Below, piece by piece: positions 21,403 through 31,519 of a DNA stretch of 64,000 bases (positions are counted from its first letter, which is position 1; the number at the start of each line of letters is the position of its first letter). The stretch comes from Prorocentrum cordatum (taxonomy: Eukaryota > Sar > Dinophyceae > Prorocentrales > Prorocentraceae): the NCBI GenBank assembly GCA_963575745.1, contig CAUYUJ010004335.1:857356-921355 (forward strand), written 5' to 3'. The position numbers and the translations under genes were made by a program. The notes beneath the pieces are model-generated. The model worked only from the letters and a program-made list of their open reading frames with translations, had not been told where the DNA came from and made no database searches.

Positions 21403-21410
21403 TTCTCAGA
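20290..21410 (-). pseudogene. Retroelement linker region with Ala-rich segment and AT insertion
   Basis: The frame ending 20640 has SGPAAAAAAAAFQGGSAPRP, QIISKAPGTAPKVSGCQHFD, AGAPAASCSASAGQPAVAPE and IDEGSNLYLETPGTLQQMMV. It carries two hairpin motifs that give A-G-A-P-A and A-G-Q-P-A. An (AT)n tract at 21350-21400 interrupts the reading upstream. Domain unknown. Confidence 0.45.
21350..21402. repeat. AT microsatellite inside the retroelement
   Basis: (TA)n of about 50 bp within the minus-strand reading, adding a run of Tyr-Ile. It probably arose after insertion of the element. Confidence 0.95.
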
Positions 21411-22900
21411 GCGCTTCTTCTCGAAACGCTTCGGGGGGCCCAGGGGCTGGCCTGCTTTCTCGGCGGGCTTCCCCGCGCTAGCGGGCGCAGCAGGTCCCCC
21501 CGCGCCCGCGCGCGAGGATCTGTCTGGCGAAGGCTTCCTCGCAGATTTGTAACAAGTGCCATGCGTTTAGCCTTGGCCTTACTTTTACATGTCAAAATGT
21601 ATCCTCCATCGAGCAGCTTGCCTCGCATCTTGGAAATGATCCACCCAACGCTTCCGGCATGATACGCCACTGTCGCACCTATTTCCAGGTCCATGTCCTC
21701 TGTTCTTGGCACAGCGGTGCCCAAGTCTGGATCGGCGGCTTCGCCGCTGGAGGATCCATATGGATATTCCGACCCAGACGCAGGTGCAGTGGGATCAACC
21801 GCTGGTGCGAGGCCGGAAGCTTCGCCCTTTTTGTCAGCCGCAGACTCGTTGGCACCCTCGTGAGAGGAAGAGGCGGGTTGCCCCACAGAAGAGGCCGCTC
21901 GCGCTTCACGCATGGCCTCGTGGGGTCCTCGATTGCACCGCTTGAGTCGGTAATTCTTATCGAGTTCTTTCCACTGTTGCTCAGCGCGTTGTGCCTGATG
22001 ATCGCGCAGGGGCTGGTAGTCGTCCTTGGTCTGAAGTGATTCTCTAGGATTGCAGGTTGGGCCCGCCCTGCGCCCTGGGGCATCCCCGTGGGACCGGGCC
22101 CGCGGGGTCCGCTCGAAGCTGGGGCCCCTTGAAGGGCGCCCCATCGGGCGCTTCGGTCTGTGGTCTGCAAAATGTTCGCATCCGCAGACCTTCTCGATAT
22201 TCCTTCTGATCCGCAATGACGCCTCTCTTTGCGTCCCTCCATTCCAACGGAGCAACGGTCGTGGCGCCGCCTCTTCTGCTGGCACGGGCGATTTTGCCTT
22301 GGTCATCCCGCCAAGGCACCAGTGGCGGATTTGGTGCTCGGTGTAACCGTTGTCCAGCCAATAATCCATGTCTTCGTCTGGCATAGATTGGCGAGCGAGC
22401 CCGTCGCTGCGTTCGCCGATAAGTCTGAGTTGACGCGGGCCATCGGGTGCACCTGGGCTTTCGTCATCCTGTCGCGGGTTTTCCCGCGAGCGCCCCCTTC
22501 TAGGCGATTCTGTCGGATCGCGCGGGCGAGGGCGCCGCGCGCCGCTCGAGCGGGCGCGCGAGCGCCTGCGCGAATGAATCCGCCGACGGCGGCATGGCGG
22601 ATGGCTCTCGGCGCCCCGCTCTTCATCATCATCATCGTTAGTGCGACACGCGAGTCTCTACGCCGGGCGGCCCGAAGACTGGTCGCGCAATGCAAGAGCG
22701 AAGCGGGAGCCTTCATTGCGTCCGATTTCGCATTGAAAACGCTCGGAAAAAAAGTCGCCTGCGTCGCGCGGGTTGCCCCGCAAAGGAGAGTCCTCGCAGG
22801 TTTACGCGTGCGCGCGACGTTCCCAATCGCCTGCGGTCGGAGCGCCAATCGGAGCTCCTCCTCCGCAGCTGGGACAGCGCCGTCGGAGTGTGCAAGTGTC
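21410..22900 (-). pseudogene. Retroelement region between gag and the Tpt1-like domain
   Basis: Two minus-strand frames joined near 22385. The first has RVEFIEDYHRPADSDHEMAG and an Arg/Ala-rich stretch. The second has MPDEDMDYWLDNGYTEHQIR then HWCLGGMTKAKSP, RRNIEKVCGCEHFADHRPKR, QQWKELDKNYRLKRCNRGPH and GATVAYHAGSVGWIISKMRG. It is basic and Cys/His-containing, and I recognise no domain. Hairpin motifs lie at 21463, 21490 and 22768, with a variant at 21873. Confidence 0.45.
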
Positions 22901-22909
22901 CCCGCCATC

Positions 22910-23992
22910 TCATGATCCGAGTCGGCGGGCCTGTGATAGTCCTCGATGAACTCTACGCGTGCAGGTTGCCCCGCGATTGGAATGCCAGTCTGCAAGGTCG
23001 ATCTCATCGCGGCCAACGTAGATCTCCTCGAAGAGCTCGTCGGCGCACCTCTCGAGGGACACGCCGGCGCTCAGATACCTCGCGGACATGAAATGGACAG
23101 CGGCTGTGGGGTTGTCTTCCGATTCCGCGAGAAGAGTCTCCCAATCGACATACTGAATGTCGGAATCGGTCTGAGCCAAATGCACCGACGGACCCCTGCC
23201 TCCCCCATCGCCTCGGGGGCGATCGCGACGAAAATGATGGGTACCATGGCAAGTCTCACATTCCATGAGTTGGCAACTGTTGGATGGGTTGCCCCGGCGC
23301 CCCTTGCCGTTTCCTGAGGTGCGTCTACGGCCCCTACCTTTCCCCAGGAAGATATCTTCCTGCCGTGGCCCCGTAAGGGGTGCCAAGAATGTTGGCGCGC
23401 CTCTGCCATGCAATCTCCGTCGTCTACCCTTGCCTTTGCCTTTGCCCTTTGACCTGAGCGCCCGTCGGGCTGCGCGCCGCACCAATCGAACTGGTTTCTT
23501 CATAAAACGTCTCCATCGGCGCTTGTGCTTCTGGCTTCCTACGAATATCCGCTGCGCCTGCTGCTCTTCAGTAGTGAGATGCACAAGCATGTCGGGATAA
23601 TCCAGGTTACGAATTCCCTCGCATGATGAGGCGTCAGTGTCGGTGCCAAAATCACATTCGGACTCCACGGCTTGCCCCGTCGAGCCCACGAGGGCAGTGG
23701 CTTGGGCAGGGGCCGCCGTTGCCGACGGCCCCTGGCATCGAGCCCAGGAGTCTTGCGACCCCGCGGGCTGGCCACCTCGTTGGCTGAATCGAGTGGTGGT
23801 CTCGTTTGGTTGTGGATCTTCAATCCAGACGTTGCTGGCAGGTTGCCCTGCATGGGTGCCCCTATGAAAGACGTCAGCGCCGTGGCCAAGGCTGAATACA
23901 CCACCAATGTTGCCAGGGGTTCGCTCGGCAATATGGGCGTGAGCCCTCATGCGCTCTAGTAAGGCGTCAAGCTGCCGCTGGGCCCTTGGCAT
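22910..23992 (-). pseudogene. Retroelement gag C-terminal part with zinc knuckle
   Basis: 360-residue minus-strand frame, separated from the upstream gag by a single in-frame TAA at 23993-23995. MPRAQRQLDALLERMRAHAH then IAERTPGNIGG continues the capsid-like part. A strongly basic region follows (HKRRWRRFMKKPVRLVRRAA, KGKGKGKGRRRR). A zinc knuckle-like MECETCHGTHHFRRDRPRG has the C-x2-C-x4-H of CCHC knuckles but Arg where the last Cys should be. Gag packages element RNA; the basic stretch and knuckle are the nucleocapsid equivalent. The tail holds acidic DEIDLADWHSNRGA. Confidence 0.65.
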
Positions 23993-24530
23993 TTAGTGGC
24001 TCGATGGTTGCAGTAGTTGCTGTGCGCGCGATGTACCAACACCTAGAGCTCTAAACAATATAACTGCTAGGATCTGGAAGTTTGGGACGTTGAAACCCGC
24101 GGCGTCGGCTTCGAAGCGTGCTATTTCGAAGCGGGCCAGCGTCTGGTCGGTCCGTTCTCCTGCATGGACGCGAAAATCAATGAGAGCCGTTCCCGAGTTG
24201 AGTTGGCGTTCCTCTTCCAGGATTTCGAATTTAGTGCTGAGGAGGAACATGATATAGGTGACGCCATCGATGTGGCGACCACCGATATTAACACCGACGT
24301 GAATTATTGCGGGGAGGACTCTCATGGCCATGGTCCCTGCGATCCCTCCCAGACTACGCTGTAGGGCGGCACCCTGTTGGGCGGGGGTCGCAGTGCCTGC
24401 GGTCACGTTGATCCAGGCATATACCTCGCGAGCGAACTCGCGGAAACGTACGTTGCCAGCAGGGCCCCAGTGGGGGCCGGCAGTGCGCGTGTCGTCTCCG
24501 CCACGCTTCGCATGTCCAACAGCGCATCCG
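23993..24530 (-). pseudogene. Retroelement gag (capsid-like) region
   Basis: The minus-strand reading begins after a stop near 24530: HWGPAGNVRFREFAREVYAW, INVTAGTATPAQQGAALQRS, LGGIAGTMAMRV, TYIMFLLSTKFEILEEERQL, ALIDFRVHAGERTDQTLARF and ILAVILFRALGVGTS, then LLQPSSH and TAA. The layout (FREFAREVYAW; QLGG-like step; block with ...RPGE....L.RFE) agrees with gag proteins of dinoflagellate retroelements as I remember them. It is probably the structural shell protein. The true start may lie further upstream but is broken. Confidence 0.65.
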
Positions 24531-25790
24531 ATAGCGACTCACAGAAGGAAACATATAATAACACCAATCCAAATGGCCCCGAAGGTCGTAGTCGGTTGTA
24601 TGTTGCTGTTGGTTGTGCGGTGGCGTTGCCGTCAGCTTGCGTCGGGGTGGAGGCGGCACAATGTCGTATCGCATGCTGCCATGCATTGCATCTTCGAAGC
24701 AATTACCAAGTCGAGCAGGTGGGTGGACTTCAGGAGTGTAGTAGCGCGGCGAGGAACGCCTCAAGCCGGATACCTCCGCGTGAGCAGAGGCATCACTGCA
24801 AGTTTCCTTGGTATTGTGCGTGTGTATATAAATTCCTCCGCGGAACGCCACTGCACCCTGATGTTCCACCATGTCCGTAATCCACCAGATAGTGCCGTGG
24901 ATGGTGAGGAGTAGAGCGATAGCTGTCCTCCACAGGACAGCTCCGCTACCAAGTTTGAAGCTGGTCGGGAGGCCCAACCAGATGCTTTGCCTAAGGCGAA
25001 GCCCATATCCAACTCTGCTATACCTTAGTAGTGACAGTCCCAAGAACAGGAGAGAGTCGCGGGAGCGACGAGCCATGTCAAGCGAAGATGTATTCGGTCT
25101 CAATGGCAAATAGTGTGCCTCGCGGTGAAGCACAATCATCTCTTGGCGGCCGGCCGCTTGAGCACAAACGGCCGCGGACAAACGCTCGCTACCTCTCGCC
25201 TTTGCCCAACCTCCTTTAGAGCGATCTGCTCCCGCAGGTTCCTGGGACACGTGAGAAACAAGTGATTTCCCTATGAGCACCAGGAAGGCCGTCCGACCCC
25301 CATGGGAAGCCAACGTGGCCCCAAGAAACCATGCAACGATTGGTACCGACCATCGTCGAGGCAGTATCCCCAAGACCCAATGATTGCAACAAGTGCGTGC
25401 AAGCTTCCCCCTGCGGGCCCGCCGTGAGTGGCTCTGCGGGCTCAATGAGAAGCCTTTGGTGCAAGCAGTGTTTGGATCATGATTCCTGCGTGGCGTGAAA
25501 CTGTAAAGTAGCGGAACGTACCTAGCGCAATGCCCAGCAACGCGAACTAACGCGCGACAGCGCAACGCAAGGTAAACAAATGCAGCGCAATGCAGCACAG
25601 TGCAAGTCAACGCACACCAATGCAAAGCAATGCAACAGAAAGCGTAGCCCTGCAACGCAATGCAACACGATGCAACGCGACACAGTGCGAAGAAAAACAG
25701 GGCAACGGCAACGAAGCGTGCCACTCGATATCGGCCATAATTGTCGAAGGTGGATGCCTGCGTTGGAGAAACGACTTGCTGTGGCAAAGC
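24530..25790 (-). other. Leader region upstream of gag
   Basis: One minus-strand frame stays open through most of this stretch, but its content changes. A plausible central part (RRSRDSLLFLGLSLLRYSRV, then LPTSFKLGSGAVLWRTAIAL) is flanked by His/Pro-rich and Cys/Ala/Leu-rich text that comes from a short repeat. It may be the 5' leader or LTR of the retroelement rather than a gene. Confidence 0.3.
25480..25720. repeat. GCAACGCAAT short tandem repeat
   Basis: Imperfect units of about 10 bp, such as TGCAACGCAA, GCAATGCAGC and GCAACACGAT. They explain the repetitive Cys/Ala/Leu-rich minus-strand translation here. Confidence 0.8.
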
Positions 25791-26290
25791 GCTGGCTCGA
25801 CTAACAGCTCATACTGGACCGAGGAAGACAAGGATGATGCCACCAGCACAGGTATCTTTCACTCGTGCAGCGTGGAACACTACGTGTGTGGAACCGTAAC
25901 CACGTTGAGCTCTATCTGTGAGGAACTGCAGCCACGCCACGCCACAGGAGGCCAAACAGACGCCGATGGGATGCCAATCCGCCAGTGCTTTGGAATGGGG
26001 AAGGAAGAAGCATACGAGAAGGGTCCACACCACGCTGCCGAGAAAGGGCTCACCGGCTCACCACCATTCTATGCTGTTGATGCAAGATGAGTGTGCAGAC
26101 CCTCTTCCTTCTTTTTCCTCCCTTCCCTCGTTTCTTTCTCTCCATCACGATCTCCCCTCCTTGACCCCCTCCTTCACTCGATCTCCCCTCCGCTTCCTCA
26201 CTCCCTCCTTCCTTCCCTTCTACCTTGACTCCTTCCCATCCCCCATCGAGCATTCCTCCTTCCCCCTGGGCTTTTCTTACAAGCTACTTG
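25790..26290. other. Non-repetitive gap with CTTCCTCC stretch
   Basis: No trusted gene. 26090-26275 is pyrimidine-rich (CTTCCTCCC words). Confidence 0.4.
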
Positions 26291-26620
26291 CAGGATCGGA
26301 GCCTCCCTGACCCACCTCCATCCCCCCGACTTTCGAATACGCAGACAGACATGCCAACCCTGGGGGTGTGGGCGAACACTGGATGAAGGCCAGTAGCGAT
26401 GGAGGTCACGGAGTAAAGGCTAGCGGTGGCAGACAGGCAAGCGACGGAAGGCCCGCGATGGCGTGCTTTCGGGACGAGCCCGAAGTAACTCAGCGAAAAA
26501 GGCCCGACGGCCGCTCGCAGAAGATCCCGGACCTCGGTGGGCAAGTTTCGCAGCACGTGGTACTCGCGCGTGCGGAACACGGACTTGACCAGCTCCTGCC
26601 ACAGGGCCGACATTGGAAGC
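26290..26620 (-). CDS. Candidate exon, unknown protein
   Basis: The minus-strand frame from about 26613 reads MSALWQELVKSVFRTREYHV, LRNLPTEVRDLLRAAVGPFS and LSYFGLVPKARHRG, then more ordinary text to 26284. The first 50 residues are amphipathic and protein-like. The neighbouring minus frames upstream are pyrimidine-derived and not convincing, so this would be an internal or 5' exon. Family unknown. Confidence 0.3.
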
Positions 26621-27419
26621 GGTCGACTTTGGTGGGCAGGTCCGAAGAATTCCCTGCACGTCCGAGGTCACCCGACTTCGCCTTCGCGCTCCGCGAAGCG
26701 CTCTTACCGTCGCACTCTCGCAAGGCCCCTCCAGAAGAGCAACTCTCTGTCCCAGGCTGCGAAGCGCGAATCGTGGAAGAGGACAAGAAGGAAGCGAAGG
26801 AGAGGGTGGCGAGAATGTCTCTTTCCGTGTAAGGGAAAGAGCTCCTCCCTGCTCGTCCTCATCCTGGCCCCAATGCCCCTCCTCCCTCCCCCGTTGCCCC
26901 CTGGAGGGGCATGCTTTCATTTGCCGATGCGTTCCAGCCTGGTGCTGCTTCTTGCGCGTTCCTTTATCCCTCAGCCTCCTCAGGGTTTCGGACGCTGCCG
27001 TTGCACGAGCACGGCGCCATTCGCCCATGTCTGCGTCCCACCACCACTCCTTTCCCCCTGGTGCGCGCGGTGGGAGTCAAATCGAGGCCCCCCTCCCTGC
27101 TGGAGGAGCTCCAACCTCGACAGTTGTCCTGTCCATCCCTTTTGCTTCGGTGGTTATGGGTCTCTTCCTTCATGCGTTTGGGACTCGGGGCGCGGATGAG
27201 GACGATGAGGGGCACTACGACAAGAGTGATGACAGTGATGGTTCGGACGATGATGTCGGCAACGACAAGAGGAAGCAGATGCGGAGGAGGGAGATCGACA
27301 GCGCTTCGCGCGCTCAGCCCCTAGCCAGCTCTATATGTGCGCGGCCGACATTGCGAGGCGGTCTGTTAAGCCTTGTGCTTGCCAAGTGTGACGTCACACA
27401 TATACATATGTGCACAAAC

Positions 27420-27805
27420 AAATATAGAATACCTCGTCGAGACGCGGAGCTTTGATGTTTATAGGTCTGGTGCGCCATGCGGATGGGGGTGGGCCCCTCT
27501 GGCGTCGACGCGGCGTGGCCCGGCACGTGGAAGCGCAGTGCTGGTGGGCGCCCGCACACGACGCTGTAGGACGACGGACAAGAGTTGGACGCAATCGGCG
27601 AGGTGTCTCCGTGCGTCCTTGGCGCTGCGGTCCAACAAAAGCACGGGTGGACGTTGGCCTCGTGGAGGCGCGCCGACGTCGTCCAGCCTCCCATCAGGTT
27701 CTTGATGCTGGAACAGGCAACCCAGGAGCGGCTCTCTGTCATCACGGTCAGCAAGCTCGAGAAGTCGAAGGCGCTGGTTTCGGTGACCGCTTCCGGCCAA
27801 CGCAA
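27420..27805 (-). CDS. Candidate exon, Cys-containing unknown protein
   Basis: The minus-strand frame reads RWPEAVTETSAFDFSSLLTV, MTESRSWVACSSIKNLMGGW, ARLHEANVHPCFCWTAAPRT and NSCPSSYSVVCGRPPALRFH. A competing minus frame over the upstream part, about 27960-27850 (NGLHIATHAAAITAHKTEDP, NIRVHRAADHALEKDMFRPP), is also protein-like, so the exon may begin there and be spliced or frameshifted. Several Cys suggest an extracellular domain, in keeping with the PAN-like exon upstream. Unassigned. Confidence 0.25.
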
Positions 27806-27989
27806 AACCCCTCAAGCCTTCAGCTCGCCCATGGGGGGGCCTGAACATGTCCTTCTCGAGCGCGTGATCTGCCGCCCTGTGCACGCGGATGTTGGGGTCC
27901 TCGGTCTTGTGGGCGGTGATGGCGGCGGCGTGCGTGGCAATGTGGAGACCATTGCAAGTGCCGCTCTTCTACTTAGTGGCAACGCGCTC

Positions 27990-28835
27990 AACCGTCCAGG
28001 CGTTGACAAGCCCGCGGTTCCGTGCTAGCTGGTTCGCCGTGTCTGCGTTCGGTCGCGGCGTCGAAATTGGCGGCGCGCAGGAGGTCCCGGGCCGTCTTCC
28101 ACTCGATCGCGGTGATCGCCGCTCGAATCAGAGCGGGGGCGCGCGCCAGGGGCGCTGCCGGGATGTCGACCGCGCCGAACTGCGAGGCGTGGGCGTTGCT
28201 GCGATCGGTGAACGTCGACGGCGGCGCGTGCCGTAGCTTGCTGATGATGGCGCCTTTCGCATGGATAATTGAGCGGGGCGGCGGGGGGAACTGCGCGATG
28301 CGCAGCGACGCAGGGATGGTCTTGATGCCGTACTCTGTGATTGCGACGGTGGCGGGGCCTTCGGCCATCGCGCCGGCGCCTTCGCGCTGCCGCCACTTCA
28401 TCGGGGCGGCCAGCGTTTTGTCGACGACTTGGGGGCCCGTGGCACAGCCGAGGCAGGTGGCCATCCCAGCAATGCTGGACTGGGCGCGACGGGGCGTAGT
28501 CCCGCAATGGCCTTCCTCAAGCCGTGGTTCAGCCGCGCAGACGGCAAGAGAGGCGCGAAACGGGATCACCCGACGCACCTCGGGCCTCACGCTGACGCTG
28601 ATGCCAGTGCAATCTTTCATTGAAGCACAAGTGGCGGCGCACTCGCCGAGGGTGCTGACATCTAGGACGGCGGCGCCGACGTCGTCGGTGCAGATCCGCG
28701 CGGGACTCTCGCGGCGCAGGTCCGCCGCGAGCTTGGCGCGCTCAGCGAACGGGCGGGCGGACGCTGCGCCGACGAAGCCGCCAAGCCTTCGAAGAAGCGG
28801 GCGATAGCGCCGCGTGCGCAGGCGAAATTCACGCG
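27990..28835 (-). CDS. Candidate exon with PAN/Apple-like cysteine pattern
   Basis: The minus-strand frame is open from a stop near 28835 to 27988. It reads LGGFVGAASARPFAERAKLA, ADLRRESPARICTDDVGAAV, LDVSTLGECAATCASMKDCT and GISVSVRPE. It continues APMKWRQREGAGAMAEGPAT, VAITEYGIKTIPASLRIAQF, IIHAKGAIISKLRHAPPSTF, AALIRAAITAIEWKTARDLL-type text and a stop. ECAATCASMKDCTGIS matches the C-x3-C-x5-C core of PAN/Apple domains, common in dinoflagellate surface proteins. The rest is unassigned. Boundaries are open to question. Confidence 0.4.
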
Positions 28836-28979
28836 ATCATCTGGAAGTAGGCGAGGGTGCCTCTCGGCACGCCCAAAACAATCAAAGGCAGCAGCGTGGA
28901 ATGTGGATTCCCCGCTGCAATGCCCCGGCGGAGAAACGCGGGGAACGCCCGGAGGCCGCGAGCAGGGCATCCACCGCCA

Positions 28980-29640
28980 CGCCCAAATCCTCATACACGT
29001 CCTCCTCCTCCAACTCCTCCCCATCCTCCTCGTCCTCATCCTTTCCATTTTGCTGATGATGTGCTGCCACCGCCCCCTGCGCCCCCCGCGTCCACTGCGT
29101 CTTCCTCCTCATCGGCCTCCCCCTCCTAATCCTTTTCCTCCTCATGGTTCCCGGCCCTCCATTTTCCCATCGCGCCATTGGTCGTCCGCCACTAGTGACA
29201 CCTGCTCATGCACCTCCTCAAGCACCCTCACCCATGCATCCCCCTAGCCATCGTCCTCCTCCTGGCCAGCCTGCCAGCCCTTCTCCTACTCCTCTTCCTC
29301 CCTTTCTTCCTCCTCATCATCCTCCTCCTGCTCGTTCACGTGCTCCTGTACCACATCATCCTTCTCCTTCGCCTGCTCCTTCTCCGCTTCCTCCTCCTCC
29401 TCCTTCTCCTCCTTTTCGTCTTCATGGCCCCCCTCCTCCAACTCCATCGTTCTCCTCTTGTGCCTCCTCCATTTTTCCTCCTCCTCCTCCTCCTCCTCCT
29501 TCTCTTCCTCCTCCTCCTCCTCCTCCTCCTCCTCCTCCTCCTCCTCCCCCTCCTCCTCCTCCTCCTCCTCCTCCTCTTCCTCCTCCTCCTACTCCTCCTC
29601 CGCCTCCCCTCCTCCTCCTGCTCTTCCTTCCCTGCCTACT
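28980..29640. repeat. CCTCCT/CTCCTCCTC pyrimidine tract
   Basis: Long imperfect (CCT)n. It gives poly-Pro, poly-Ser, poly-Leu or poly-Gly/Glu readings in different frames, none of which is a gene. Confidence 0.9.
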
Positions 29641-29749
29641 CCAGCTCAGCGTAATCGTCGTCCTCCCCGTCCCTCTCGCGCAGCCCGAGAAAGCCGCAAG
29701 GTGGGCGCCTCGGACGCGCGATGGGGGCGCCGAGCACGCGCCGGCGACG

Positions 29750-31510
29750 GGCGATTGCGGTTGCGCGCGCACGCGCCTGGGCTGAAACGTGTCGCCTGGT
29801 TGCGGTTGCGGTTGCCCGGGCGGGTAAACATGTTTCGCCCGGTTGCGGGCGATTACGCGGGCGGCTTGACATGTGTCGCCTGATTGCGGTTGTGGTTGCG
29901 CGCGCGGGCGGGTGGAAATGTGCGGCCTGGTTGCGGTCGCGGTTGCGGTTGCGCGGCCAAGTTGAATGTGTCGCTTGGTTGCGGTTGCGGTTGCGGTTGC
30001 GCGGGCGGGTTGAAATGTGTCGCGTGGTTGTGCTTGCGGTTGCGGTTGCGCGGGCGTGTTGAAATGTGTCGCCTACTTGCGGTTGCGGTTGCTTGCGTGG
30101 GCGGGTTCAAATCTGTCGCTTGGTTGCGGCCGCGGTTGCGGTTGCGCGGGCGGGTTGAAACTGCACGACTGGTTTGACATGTGTCGCCTGAAAGTGGTTG
30201 CGGTTGCGCGCGCGGCCGGGTTGAAATGTGTCGCCTGGTTGCGGTTGCGGTTGCTCGGGCGGGTTGAAATTTGTCGCCTGGTTGCGGTTGCGGTTGCAGT
30301 TGCGCGGCCGGGTTGAAATTTGTCGCCTGGTTCCGGTTGCGGTTGCGCGGCCGGATTGAAATTGCGCGGCTGGTTGGACATTTTTCGCTTGGTTGCGATT
30401 GCGGTTGCTTGTGCGGGCGGGTTGACATGTGTCGCCTGGTTGCTATTGCGGTTGCCTTTGCGCGTGCGGGTTGAAATGTGTCGCCTGGTTGCTATTGCGG
30501 TTGCGTTTGCGCGGGCGGGTTGACATGTGTCGTCTGGTTGCGGTTGCGGCTGCGGTTACCTGGGCGGGTTGAGATGTGTCGCCTGGTTGCCTATGCGGTT
30601 GCGCGCGCGGGCGGGTTCAAATCTGTCGCCTGGTTGCGGTCGCGGTTGCGGTTGCGCGGGCGGGTTGAAACGCGTCGCTTGGTTGCGGTTGCGGTTGCGT
30701 GCGCAATTGCGCGGGCTGGCTGAAATTTGACACCTGGCTGCGGTTGCGGTTGCGAGGGCGGGTTGAAATGTGTCGCCTGGTTGCGGTTGCGGTAGCAGTT
30801 GCGCTGGCGGGTTGACATGCGTCGCCTGGTTGCTGTTGCGGTTGCGCGGGCGGAAAAATATGCGTCGCCCAGTTGCGGTTGCGGCTGCGTTTGCGCGGGC
30901 GGTTTGATATGTGTCGCCTGAATGTGGTTACGGTTGCGCTTGCGCGGCTGGGGTGAAGCGCGTCGCCTGGTTGCGGTTGCGCTTTCGGGCGCGGCCGGCT
31001 TGAAATGTGTCGCCCGGTTGCGCTTGCGATTGCGGTTGCGCGGGCGCGTAGAAATATGGCGCCAGGTTGTGGTTGCGGTAGCGCGCGCAGGCGCGTTCAA
31101 ATGTGTCGCCTGGTTGTGGTTGCGGCGGCGGTTGCGCGGGCGGTCTGAAATTTGTCGCCTGGCTGCGGTTGCGGATGCGCGGCCAAGTTGAAACGTGTCG
31201 CTTGGTTGCGGTTGCGGTTGCGCGGGCGGGTTGAAATTTGTCGCGTGGTTGCGGTTGCGGTTGCGGTTGCGCGGGCGGGTTGACATGTGTCGCCTGGTCG
31301 CGGCTGCGGCTGCGCTTGCGCGGGCGGGTTGACGTGCGTCGCCTGGCTGCGGTCGCGGTTGCGCGGGCGGTTTGAAATATGTCGCCTGGTTGCGGTTGCG
31401 GTTGCGGCGCGCGGGCGGGTTGAAATGCGTCGCCCGGTTGCGGTTGCGGTTGCGGTTGCGCGGGCGCGTTGGCGCGCGTCGCCCGGTCGCGGTTGCGCGC
31501 TCGATCCCGC
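29750..31510. repeat. GGTTGC-based minisatellite, about 1.75 kb
   Basis: Some 30 imperfect units of roughly 45-75 bp. Each combines (GGTTGC)n with GCGGGCGGGTTGAAATGTGTCG and CCTGGTTGCGG-like words. Units differ in the number of hexamers and by substitutions. All three plus frames stay open in patches. Not telomeric: the motif is not TTTAGGG. Confidence 0.9.
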
Positions 31511-31519
31511 GGGCCGTTT

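Larger units (their letters stand above)
14081..23851. repeat. Dispersed 14-bp hairpin motif GCRGG-N4-CCYGC inside the retroelement
   Basis: Eighteen exact matches, given by plus-strand start: 14081, 15360, 16578, 16841, 16865, 17900, 17927, 18050, 18509, 18563, 18590, 20845, 20878, 21463, 21490, 22768, 22961, 23838. Near-matches lie at 19443, 19589, 20155, 20262 and 21873. The commonest form is GCAGGTTGCCCCGC. On the element's sense strand it is a 5-bp stem closed over four bases; in eight copies the loop is GCAA, a GNRA tetraloop. In the coding frame most copies spell A-G-x-P-A. I saw none outside the element, but I did not search exhaustively. Confidence 0.75.
12470..24530 (-). mobile_element. 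Large minus-strand dinoflagellate gag-pol retroelement, decayed
   Basis: About 12 kb of minus-strand sequence reads, in order, gag, zinc knuckle, Tpt1-like domain, RING-H2-like domain, aspartic protease, methyltransferase-like domain, zinc-binding segment and integrase. The order protease before integrase fits Ty1/copia better than Ty3/gypsy, but no reverse transcriptase or RNase H is present because the sequence stops at the junction with the plus-strand fragment. Several frameshifts and in-frame stops show decay. Sub-features are listed separately. I saw no LTRs; a self-alignment of 24.4-26 kb against 12-13 kb would settle that. Confidence 0.75.

Noticed and set aside
25590-25787. N-terminal Cys/Ala/Leu-rich stretch as a signal peptide of a long minus-strand protein
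   Set aside because: It derives from the GCAACGCAAT repeat; the sequence texture changes abruptly at its end.
29750-31510. GGTTGC array as a telomere or subtelomere
   Set aside because: Units are long, variable and interspersed with non-hexamer sequence; the motif is not the known dinoflagellate telomere repeat.
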